From: Nitrosospira sp. Is2
GTDB lineage: Bacteria > Pseudomonadota > Gammaproteobacteria > Burkholderiales > Nitrosomonadaceae
Reading direction: 5' to 3'
NCBI RefSeq assembly: GCF_033095785.1
Contig: NZ_CP137134.1
Span: 3,100,001 to 3,164,000, forward strand
Length of the DNA: 64,000 nt
Shown in pieces: positions 52,461 to 60,840 of the stretch; position 1 is the first letter of the stretch, and the number at the start of each line of letters is the position of its first letter. A program made the translations under genes and the position numbers. The notes below the pieces were generated by a model, which had not been told where the DNA came from, did no database searches, and worked only from the letters and a program-made list of their open reading frames with translations.

Positions 52461-54058
52461 ATCCCTTTGAGGCAGTTGAGGCGACTCATGAACAACAAGC
52501 CGCTTTTACAGAAGCACAGCGTACTCCCATTGCTCGCATAGGAAGCGCTATAAGCGATTTAAACATTTCCGTTAATGCCACAACAGTACTTCCTCCACCG
52601 GAACCTCTTCCTAAATTGCCTAGCGTTTTATTGTTCGATTATTCCTTCGTACCTGATACGCTGCGCGACTATGTGCGGGATATTTCCGAACGGATGCAGT
52701 GCCCTCCCGACTTTGCAGGAGTGGCAGTTATGGTGATGATGGGATCAATTATTGGCCGCAAGGTTGGAATACGTCCCATGCAGAACGATGACTGGATAGT
52801 TATTCCTAATCTATGGGGAGCTGTGGTCGGCAATTCAGGCGTCATGAAAAGCCCGACATTGAAGTCGGCGTTGTCCCCGATAAAAAAACTCCAGGCAACA
52901 GCCTTCGATGGGTTTAACAAAGCTAAAGCAGAGCATGATGCGCAAATCGAACTTGCAAAATTGCAACAATCGGTAAATAAAACCAAGGCGCGTGCATCGC
53001 TAAAAAAAAATCAAAGGGTGGATGCTTCGAGATTTCTGAAATCGGGCGCGATTGACGATACGCCCACCCTAAAACGCTTCGTCACCAACAATGCCAGTTA
53101 CGAGGCTCTAGGCGAATTATTAATGGAAAACCCGAACGGGTTGCTGGTGGAAGCCGACGAGATTGTTGGCTTGCTGAAACAGCTCGATGCAAATGGGCAA
53201 GAGGTTGCCAGGTCGTTTTACTTGACAGCTGCCAATGGGGACGCTTCCTATACCTTTGATAGAATCATGCGCGGCAAAGGATTGCATATTGATGCGCTCT
53301 GTCTTTCGATTATCGGTAGCATTCAGCCCGGCGTATTGGCTGAATATGTGCGGCAGGCCACGAGTGGTGGAGTGGGCGCGGACGGCCTGCTGCAACGTTT
53401 CAGTATGTTGGTGTACCCCGACATCTCTCCAAACTGGAAAGAGGTTGATCGCTGTCCAAACCGCACTGCGCGGGAAGCCATGGACATGCTGGCCGAAAGA
53501 TTAGATAACTTAAATCCATTTGCAATCGGCGCAGAAGATGATTTGTATGGAAAGGTGCCATACCTTCGCTTGGAGCCTGCAGCACAAGCGATGTTTTCAG
53601 AGTGGCGGTCAGCACTGGAGCAAAGATTGAGATCTGACGACGAACATCCGGCTATCGTGTCTCACCTTTCTAAATACCGGAAGCTGATACCCTCGCTGGC
53701 ATTAATAAACCACTTATGTGATACCGGAAAAGGGCCAGTTAAAGAATCCGCCCTGCAGAGTGCAATTGCTTTTAGTGAGTACCTTGAGAGCCACGCACAG
53801 CGGATATACAGCTGTGCCACCCGACCGGATATTGACGCGGCAAAAACGCTGCTGAAACGGCTGGTCTGTGGCAAGTTACCCCACCCATTCAAGGCACGGG
53901 ACATATCGCAAAAAGGCTGGACGGGATTAGAAAATCCGGCAAAAGTCCAATCCGCAATTAAGTTGCTGCTGGAATATCACCACCTTAGCGAAGAAGAGGT
54001 AATCACCGGGGGGCGGCCAACAAAGTATTACCACTGGATCAAAGCCAGGGCGTTATGA
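52457..54058 (+). CDS. DUF3987 primase-helicase-like protein of an integrative element
   Basis: 533 residues of the DUF3987 family. FDYSFVPDTLRDYVRDISER, the variant P-loop GNSGVMKSPTLKSALSP near 130 (GxxGxxKS), Walker B-like NGLLVEADEIVGLLKQLD near 228, LSIIGSIQPGVLAEYV and QRFSMLVYPD further on, then a C-terminal winged-helix region (PFKARDISQKGWTGL, IKLLLEYHHLSEEEVITGGR). Such proteins serve replication of prophage satellites and integrative elements. No integrase gene accompanies it here, so the element is probably decayed. Confidence 0.85.
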   Translation: MNPFEAVEATHEQQAAFTEAQRTPIARIGSAISDLNISVNATTVLPPPEPLPKLPSVLLFDYSFVPDTLRDYVRDISERMQCPPDFAGVAVMVMMGSIIGRKVGIRPMQNDDWIVIPNLWGAVVGNSGVMKSPTLKSALSPIKKLQATAFDGFNKAKAEHDAQIELAKLQQSVNKTKARASLKKNQRVDASRFLKSGAIDDTPTLKRFVTNNASYEALGELLMENPNGLLVEADEIVGLLKQLDANGQEVARSFYLTAANGDASYTFDRIMRGKGLHIDALCLSIIGSIQPGVLAEYVRQATSGGVGADGLLQRFSMLVYPDISPNWKEVDRCPNRTAREAMDMLAERLDNLNPFAIGAEDDLYGKVPYLRLEPAAQAMFSEWRSALEQRLRSDDEHPAIVSHLSKYRKLIPSLALINHLCDTGKGPVKESALQSAIAFSEYLESHAQRIYSCATRPDIDAAKTLLKRLVCGKLPHPFKARDISQKGWTGLENPAKVQSAIKLLLEYHHLSEEEVITGGRPTKYYHWIKARAL

Positions 54059-54083
54059 GCACGTCCTTGCCAGATGAAATAGC

Positions 54084-54383
54084 TTGAGAATAAAAACAGT
54101 TCTCTGTTTTCCCCCAAAGACACCCTCAAAACCCTCAATAATCCCTTTTGAGCCTTTTGAGGGCACCCAGTCTGGCACTTGGCAAAATATTTTTTTGAAG
54201 ATGCGAAGGGATTTGGTCCGTTGGAAATCGCGGGAGAAACTATGCGGCATGAAGGTCAGAGTTGCTTGGCGCCGATCAGGGCAACTAGCACTCGTGGCCC
54301 TAAAAGATGGGCCAACCGGATCCGATGTGACTACCGATAGGAACAAAGCAGATGCTGTTTCCAAAGAAAATACCGCTTGCTGA
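54084..54383 (+). CDS. Short element-encoded protein, possibly truncated
   Basis: 99 residues from TTG 54084, 25 bases after the DUF3987 gene. PPKTPSKPSIIPFEPFEGTQ at the start is a Pro-rich segment seen after DUF3987 genes in other elements; the rest is basic (RRDLVRWKSREKLCGMK). Coding status is uncertain and the C-terminus may be a remnant. Confidence 0.35.
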   Translation: MRIKTVLCFPPKTPSKPSIIPFEPFEGTQSGTWQNIFLKMRRDLVRWKSREKLCGMKVRVAWRRSGQLALVALKDGPTGSDVTTDRNKADAVSKENTAC

Positions 54384-55453
54384 TTACAATTCCTGGCATT
54401 GCTTTAGGGGCTAGAAGAGAAAGGTATAGACACCACATTGCAGCTCAGCGGCAATACGTACCCTATAGGAAGCTGTTATCCACTTCAGGTTTTTTCACTT
54501 ATCGTGGGCAATTACAGTAAGGCGCGCAGGAGAACTTCGGGGGCGCCAAGTAGGACCTTTATATCAACGACTATGAGCAACAAGACGACCCACGCTCAGC
54601 CTAGCAGTAGGGTAAAGGGGATGGTGGGTCAAAAGTCAACGAGTACTGAAATGGAACCCGATTGCTAAGGCAAAAAATGATGCGCGCGGAATTGGCAGAG
54701 GGGGGTGACGGAGACGGAGATTAAGCTCATTTCAAGCGCCGTGTTGGACTTGACCAACCGGTCTCTACAATAATGGTCCCTTGGAATATATGCCAACCAA
54801 CAGGGACTGCCCACTGGCGTTCGGCAGAGCTGCTTCGCGCTTTCGATCAGCAGATTCTCTGCTATCTGCGAATCAAGCCTTCTATCGATGGTAACTTGCA
54901 TTTCCACACGGTATGCAACAGCTTTCCGCATCTGCCCCCGTATCCGAAAACGGGCAATAGCAAGCCCCATGAGCCTACAACAGATTTGCCTCCGCGGTGG
55001 CTACCTAAGTGCCGCCACTGGTGTGTAAATACCCGGTGGGGATGAACCGTGGTCATACTTCCGCAACTTGCATCCTATGTGTCCAATGCTCGTAAGAATC
55101 GTCACGAATGGACCGTAGTGGACGCATGCTTGTGTCACACGGGATCGCTCCCTTTTCATTATCCATCACCAGTTGTCAATCCGCTGTTGTTGAGCGACCA
55201 GCGTTTGCCTGTACCCGCTTGTCGGAAATAAATGTCCGATTACTACGAAGGCACGCCCTACCGCGGGGAATCAGCCATATAGCTTAGTAGAGTCCGCGGT
55301 TGTAAATTGCTGTTGGGCTGCAAATTCGGCTAGTGTAATATTGCAAGCCAAACGGTAGACTAATCGTAGCAAGCTGATAGCATGCGCCGAGTAGAGGTTC
55401 ATTGACTGAGTTGCTGGCCCTGTTGGTTCACTATATGGTGACGCTCGAACACG
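54384..55453. other. Non-coding interval between the element and the nitrilase-SMC operon
   Basis: About 1.07 kb. Open frames on either strand (for example 54665-54970 minus, 54438-54668 plus) have no ribosome site and no recognisable content. No terminal repeat, tRNA or clear attachment duplication was noticed. Likely decayed element sequence plus the promoter region of the operon that follows. Confidence 0.5.
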
Positions 55454-57268
55454 GTGGTCTCGCTACCGAAAATACCTATAACGGAAAAAAATAAGGGGAA
55501 AGCGAAGGTGCAAGTGAAATGCCGGCCGGTACATGAAGTACTCGGTGAAAATCTTCAGCCACCAGAACTTAACGTTCTACAACCCGATAATCATAACTAC
55601 CGTTGTTTACTCCTGCAGCCGTCCGGTCCCATCTATGCAGGTGCAGATCGGATTGGTCATTATGATGGTGCTATTGCAGCCAAACGATGTAAAACCTTCC
55701 TACAATTAGCATCAGCACGACATGTCGACCTTGCCATTACACCCGAATACTGCCTCCCATGGTCTGTGCTGAGTGAAGCAGTGACGAGTTCGTTATTCCC
55801 GGAGCCGGGAAAGCTGTGGGTACTCGGGTGCGAGAGTATCACGCGGACGGAGCTTCAGACATTCGAGGAGACTACGGCAAGCTATTGCAGGGTGATCCAT
55901 GAGAATCCCGCAGGGCATGGAGTTTATTATGACCCCGTTGCGCTCTGCTTTCAGACACAAGATACGGAGGGTGAATGGAAGCGAATTGCTCTTGTTCAAT
56001 TCAAGACATGCCCGTCGCGTGACCCCCACTTTTTAGAGAACGAGCATCTTCTCCGCGGCAGAACTATCTATCGCTTTGATAACTATCATGGCCTGCTAAG
56101 GCTTAGCCTAGCCGTTATCATTTGCTCCGATGCATTCACTGTAGCTGACTCACCGGAGTTGTTGGAACAACTCAACAGCTGGTCTACTTTAATTCATATT
56201 CAACTTAATCCCAATCCCCGTCATCCCGCCTATCGAGGCTATCGCGCACGTACCTTTGGGGCCGACGCCGAGTTTACTAATTGCGACATTGTCTGCGTGA
56301 ATTGGGCGCAACTCATAGAGCAGTACGACGTTAGCAGCGAAAAAATGCAGCCCTGGAAGAATATTGGAGGGTCCGCATGGTATTTGCCTCTGCAACGCTG
56401 CTCCACCAATGATACGGAAGTGCTCAGAAATCACAGCAAGGGTTTGTACTATTGCTACATGTGTGAGAGGAGACACGTCCTGCTCTTTCATTATGATGAG
56501 GCTGCCTTTGAGCTTACCGTTCCAAAATCACTGGTGGCCGGCTCTGGCGTGGTGAAGAATAAGCTTGGCCCATTGATGGTTGGACGCTTCTGTTGGGATG
56601 AAGCATCTAGCGCATGGAAAGAGCCTGGAGAGCCCCCAGATACTGGTCTGCAAGCCCTGCTTGATGCTGATGAGGACGTTGCAGGAGCTTTGGCGGTTGT
56701 TTATGCACATAGGGATGCCTTAGCGGTCGAGCGCCTACTTGCGCTATCTAGCGGTGCGGCAAGCCATCTAGACCGGTGGTTTAATGTTGACTTGCTCGAC
56801 TCGTGCATCATGTACTCGGATGAGATAGTCCGCCGTATTACATTTGCCGGAGATGGATGTGAGGAGGCGGCCAACTTCAGGCATGAGCGCTTACAACGCA
56901 TTGCCGCCTTAAATCAGCTAATCCTTGGGGAAATTAATTGGCCGCCTCAAGTTGACGATATTCACGGGGCTCAAATCGACTGGTCGATGAATGAACCGAA
57001 TTACAATCTCACCAAGCCTGGCAGTTTCCCAGCCCTTGTCGTTTATCTGGGGGAACATCCACGGCCTCAGAAGGTTCGGAGTGTAGCCGACGGTTTATTA
57101 AACCTTCTCCAACGAGAAGGGCGAGATTACAAGCATCGGTTGGCAGTCTCCTATCGCCAACATGGCATTGTTAAGTTTGCTTCATTACCTGCTCTCACGC
57201 GCATTGATTCGGTAAGTGAAAATTTGACTGATTTTGGAGAGGTGATGGAGCCGCAAGAGGATGAATGA
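55454..57268 (+). CDS. Nitrilase-fold protein of a putative defence operon
   Basis: 604 residues from GTG 55454; GTG 55508 with AAGGGG upstream is a plausible later start. Residues about 45-320 follow the carbon-nitrogen hydrolase fold with the Glu-Lys-Cys triad: Glu98 in LAITPEYCLP, Lys184 in LVQFKTCPS and Cys224 in VIICSDAF. The segment YRARTFGADAEFTNCDIVCV fits the later strands. The C-terminal 270 residues have no known domain (LQALLDADEDVAGALAVVY, helical). Standalone nitrilases are about 280 residues; this doubled length and the linked SMC genes set it apart. Six bases separate it from the ATPase gene. Amide-hydrolysing effector is the inferred role. Confidence 0.7.
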   Translation: MVSLPKIPITEKNKGKAKVQVKCRPVHEVLGENLQPPELNVLQPDNHNYRCLLLQPSGPIYAGADRIGHYDGAIAAKRCKTFLQLASARHVDLAITPEYCLPWSVLSEAVTSSLFPEPGKLWVLGCESITRTELQTFEETTASYCRVIHENPAGHGVYYDPVALCFQTQDTEGEWKRIALVQFKTCPSRDPHFLENEHLLRGRTIYRFDNYHGLLRLSLAVIICSDAFTVADSPELLEQLNSWSTLIHIQLNPNPRHPAYRGYRARTFGADAEFTNCDIVCVNWAQLIEQYDVSSEKMQPWKNIGGSAWYLPLQRCSTNDTEVLRNHSKGLYYCYMCERRHVLLFHYDEAAFELTVPKSLVAGSGVVKNKLGPLMVGRFCWDEASSAWKEPGEPPDTGLQALLDADEDVAGALAVVYAHRDALAVERLLALSSGAASHLDRWFNVDLLDSCIMYSDEIVRRITFAGDGCEEAANFRHERLQRIAALNQLILGEINWPPQVDDIHGAQIDWSMNEPNYNLTKPGSFPALVVYLGEHPRPQKVRSVADGLLNLLQREGRDYKHRLAVSYRQHGIVKFASLPALTRIDSVSENLTDFGEVMEPQEDE

Positions 57269-57274
57269 GAGTTA

Positions 57275-59731
57275 ATGAAAATGATTGATCCGAGAGCGGT
57301 AAGGGAAGTTCTGATAGAAAGTAAATTTCATAACATAACAGAAATTCGATCTGGCGTTGTTCGCGGTGAGTGGCTGTACGACGACAGGCGATACGCTATT
57401 GCATACGTTGACTTCACCGATGACGTTGTTCGGACAGCCGAGAATTTGCGAACTATTCAAGAGCAACTGCTTGGGGCTGATTATTTCAACAATTCTGACC
57501 AGCTTCGGTGGAACAGCTATCTGTATATTTTGGCCGGTCCAAAGTCGCTCAAAGCGACGGCATTTCAGGAGGCCAAAGCTTGCATTGAGGCCAATCGTGA
57601 CTACGCGAGAAAATATGTATTGTCGATCGCTGACATGCGCGAATTGCTTACTGGCGCGCCCATCGCCGCTGGTCTGCAACCTATCGATACTGTGGACGCG
57701 GTGGGCGCTTGGGCGAAGATCCTCGAAGCAGGTCAGCTTAATATGCTTCTCGACAAGCCGACAAGAACAAGAGCACTAGAGTTGATTGAGAAAGGGCAAG
57801 CGTCAAAACAGGTCGCTCAGCAGAAAAGACACGAGCTGAAGCTGGAGGATAAATCTCTTACTTCAGGTTTTTTGAGACGCCTTCACATCAAGACGTTTAG
57901 ACCTATTCACAATGGTCGTACCTTCGACTTCGCCGACATAAATTTGATTGTTGGCCCCAATGGATCAGGTAAGACTTCACTGCTTGAGGCAATCGAGTAC
58001 CTGTATTGCAACAATAATCGCAGAGATCAAGCACCAGGCCCATATAAGCTGGAGGGATTGGTTGAGTTTGCAGCAGCGGGAAGCCCGCAAACGATAACGA
58101 CGCCAGCCGACACCTCTTCTGTTAAGGCAAGAAACTTCAATTGGTATCGCAGGGAAGGTCATTTTGAGAAAGGGATTGTTGCTGGCTTTACCCGATATAA
58201 CTTTCTCGATACGGATGCCGCCTTCCGCATTTCTACTGAGCTCGATCCTAGTACCCTAAATGAAGACATACGCCGACTCTTGATTGGACCAGACGCTTCG
58301 ACATTTTCGGATTACCTTGAAAAAGTTAAAGAGGACCTCGGCACTCGGTTGAGGGAGCTAAACCGAGAGGCTCGCCTCGATGCTGAACGTTGTGACGCCC
58401 TGAAGAACGAGCTTAAGCGTCTTAAACAAGCGCCTACTCAAGCAACATCGTTGGCGAAGACATTTCGGGCTCGTCTTCGTGAAGTTGCATGGAAGGGAAA
58501 GGATATGGACACGGCGGAGATGGTGCAATCAACAGAGCGGTCGAGCATCGAGAAAATATCCCGCTCGCTGGTCCGCATCCGGACGTTGATTAAGGTCTCG
58601 GCCATATCAAAAGCGAAACTTCGTAGCTATATCTCAGTTTTACGAGCCCGGCAAAACTTGGCTATTCAACTTGAGCTCGAACGTGGTCGTCTTGCTGAGC
58701 TTCTTGCGCAGCAAAAGCGTGATCTAATGCTTTATAAACATAAAGCAGACCTACTGTCCGAGTGGTACATATATTGTGTCGCCGATGCTCCTATACTTAT
58801 TCGCCAAGTGGAAACTCATTATAATGAAGTGCGCGTGCTACGCAAACGGCTTGGTGCGCTTGTATCGACGCCGGTTCCCCAGCTTTGCGGCCACTATAAC
58901 CGTTTGGATTTAGACACAGCAGCTCGTCAAAGTGCGTCCGAAGTGTTACACGCTCAAAAGGAAGTGAAAACCGCAGAGAGTGCTCAACGCAGCATCAGAT
59001 CACTTCAGGAATCGCTGCAAATCGCTCAAAAACAGCTTCAAGATGCTGCTCGCCAACTTATAACTCAATCCGAGCAACAGAATATTTGTCCGGTCTGTAA
59101 GACTCTGCATCATCCAGGGGAGTTGAATGCGAGGATTGAGGCTTTGGTTTCGGCGGAAACGCCCCCCCATGTGGCCGAGCTCGCGAGTCGTTTACAAGAT
59201 GCTAAGACTAGGCAGGCCCAAGCTGATCGAAGAGAGGCGGAGGTCCGAGGTCTGCTCGACATTTGTTCCCAGCTTGGTCTCAACACAATGGCAACGACGG
59301 CAGAGCATGTTGCGAGCACTCTGAAGGTCGAACAACAGGCATTGAAGAAGTCAGTAGAGTCTCTGCGCCTAGCTCAACAGGCGGTCGAGGGATTGAAGTT
59401 TGCTGGGCTCTACATCGACAGATACGAGGAGCTGCGCACGGAAGTCTTAACCCAGTATGAGTACCCGGAAGCTATTGAGAATCTAACTATCGTCGAGCAG
59501 GCAAAGAAAGATGTTAAGGCAACAGTTACAGAACTGGAGAAGCAAGTTGCAGAGGCGGGTAAAGCGTCAGATGAGGCTTCCGAGAAGTTATTGCTGCTGC
59601 TGCGCGGAGATGAACTGGAAAACAGCTTTGCTCAGATAGTGAACTCAGAGGCCGTGCTCAAGTTACTTGAGGAAGAATTGAGTCGCGCTATGTGCCCTAA
59701 GCCTTACGGAGGAAATCGAGGAGTTCATTGA
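57275..59731 (+). CDS. Rad50/SMC-like ATPase, N-terminal half with zinc hook
   Basis: 818 residues. A separate alpha/beta domain occupies residues 1-200 (RAVREVLIESKFHNITEIRS, LRWNSYLYILAGPKS, KYVLSIADMRELL). An ABC-type ATPase head follows: LHIKTFRPIHNGRTFDF and P-loop GPNGSGKTSLLEAIEYLY (227 on). Two long coiled-coil arms flank a zinc hook, CPVC at 605-608 in QNICPVCKTLHHPGEL. The chain ends after the returning coiled coil without signature or Walker B, which are on the next gene. Together they make a split Rad50-type ATPase. The extra N-terminal domain resembles nothing I can name. Confidence 0.8.
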   Translation: MKMIDPRAVREVLIESKFHNITEIRSGVVRGEWLYDDRRYAIAYVDFTDDVVRTAENLRTIQEQLLGADYFNNSDQLRWNSYLYILAGPKSLKATAFQEAKACIEANRDYARKYVLSIADMRELLTGAPIAAGLQPIDTVDAVGAWAKILEAGQLNMLLDKPTRTRALELIEKGQASKQVAQQKRHELKLEDKSLTSGFLRRLHIKTFRPIHNGRTFDFADINLIVGPNGSGKTSLLEAIEYLYCNNNRRDQAPGPYKLEGLVEFAAAGSPQTITTPADTSSVKARNFNWYRREGHFEKGIVAGFTRYNFLDTDAAFRISTELDPSTLNEDIRRLLIGPDASTFSDYLEKVKEDLGTRLRELNREARLDAERCDALKNELKRLKQAPTQATSLAKTFRARLREVAWKGKDMDTAEMVQSTERSSIEKISRSLVRIRTLIKVSAISKAKLRSYISVLRARQNLAIQLELERGRLAELLAQQKRDLMLYKHKADLLSEWYIYCVADAPILIRQVETHYNEVRVLRKRLGALVSTPVPQLCGHYNRLDLDTAARQSASEVLHAQKEVKTAESAQRSIRSLQESLQIAQKQLQDAARQLITQSEQQNICPVCKTLHHPGELNARIEALVSAETPPHVAELASRLQDAKTRQAQADRREAEVRGLLDICSQLGLNTMATTAEHVASTLKVEQQALKKSVESLRLAQQAVEGLKFAGLYIDRYEELRTEVLTQYEYPEAIENLTIVEQAKKDVKATVTELEKQVAEAGKASDEASEKLLLLLRGDELENSFAQIVNSEAVLKLLEEELSRAMCPKPYGGNRGVH

Positions 59732-59732
59732 A

Positions 59733-60404
59733 TTGCCCGAAAACGGCCGATTAACTGAACTTGAGGACGATATCGCCAATATTATCCAAGCATTCGATCG
59801 CGCATGGCAGGCCGCGCAGGCCGAGCAGTCTGAAAGTTTAGCGGTCGCTCAGACACAGCAATCCTTAGATAACGGGAAAGTCAAGCTTCTGCATAAGAAG
59901 ATGAGGATGCAGCGGCTCAAACATGCTGATGAGGTATTAACCAGTGTCCTGCACGATAATTCGCTTTTAATAGCAAGTAAGAAGGTTTTTGGCGCTATAG
60001 GAAATCAAATTAACGAAGCTTTTAGTCGTATTCACTCCCCCCGGCAGTATGAGTTTTCACTATCTGAAAAAACGCTGCTTGTATCGCGCGATACAAAGAC
60101 GCCGTGGTCCCTTAATCAGGTCAGCACTGGGCAGCGAGCGGCGTTTGCACTATCTATTTTTTTGGCATTGAACTCGACGGCATCTTCTGCTCCGCCTGTA
60201 ATTCTTATAGACGACCCCGTTGCCTACGTTGATGACCTAAACGTTCTCTCCTTCTTAGATTATCTGCGATCCATAGTGCTGCAATCTCGTCGGCAGATAT
60301 TCTTCGCGACCGCTGATACGAAGGTGGCGGCACTGTTTGAGAAGAAGTTTTCCTTCTTAGGAGGGCAGCGCTACCGAAAGCTGTCGCTCTTGCCGAGCGG
60401 TTGA
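59733..60404 (+). CDS. Rad50/SMC-like ATPase, C-terminal half
   Basis: 223 residues from TTG 59733, with GAGGAG nine bases upstream and only one base after the previous stop. A helix completes the coiled coil (TELEDDIANIIQAFDRAWQA), then the C-terminal head: ABC signature NQVSTGQRAAFALSIFLALN, Walker B-D loop VILIDDPVAYVDDLNVLSFL, and a switch region RRQIFFATADTKVAALF. It pairs with the P-loop of the preceding protein. The frames differ (+1) and both ends look designed, so this is a two-gene split rather than a recent frameshift. Confidence 0.8.
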   Translation: MPENGRLTELEDDIANIIQAFDRAWQAAQAEQSESLAVAQTQQSLDNGKVKLLHKKMRMQRLKHADEVLTSVLHDNSLLIASKKVFGAIGNQINEAFSRIHSPRQYEFSLSEKTLLVSRDTKTPWSLNQVSTGQRAAFALSIFLALNSTASSAPPVILIDDPVAYVDDLNVLSFLDYLRSIVLQSRRQIFFATADTKVAALFEKKFSFLGGQRYRKLSLLPSG

Positions 60405-60840
60405 AGATTTAAGAAAAAAGGCATTATGACCGGGTTTGCTGAGAATAAGATCGACTCCAACAAGTCGAATCATCGTAGTCCACATGTGAGCTTGGGTTGC
60501 TATCTTAGACTGCGTCGCTGCAAGTGGTAGAGCCACACCTAATTACCCAGGAGAGGTTTTTACTCCGCTTTGTGAAGAAAAAGAAGGCAGTTGGAAATGC
60601 GTCAGAAGCAGGACGTAGCTTAACCACACCGTCCGTGGAAATGGGGTAAAACCTATGGCAAAGTTCAGGAAATACAGGTGGGTTTAGAATAAGCGGAGAC
60701 GGGGAGAAAGACAGGCCTTGCCAGCCAATCGGGCCACTAGCTTCACTATCTCCAAAAATCAAAATGCGGTAGTTGCGCTTGACCAACCTTTATACTGGAA
60801 TTTTGGAGGTTGCGCCCAACCGGGACAGGATCTAACACTT
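60405..60840. other. Convergent intergenic interval
   Basis: 436 bp between the plus-strand ATPase gene and the minus-strand toxin gene. No gene, no strong bidirectional terminator hairpin and no recognised RNA. Confidence 0.5.

Noticed and set aside
54665..54970. 101-codon minus-strand frame suspected to be a transposase fragment
   Set aside because: No transposase motif, catalytic triad or terminal repeat could be seen.
57275..60404. Recent frameshift splitting one SMC gene
   Set aside because: The second frame has its own GAGGAG ribosome site with good spacing, both proteins have complete domain boundaries and the stop-to-start gap is one base, as in a coupled operon.
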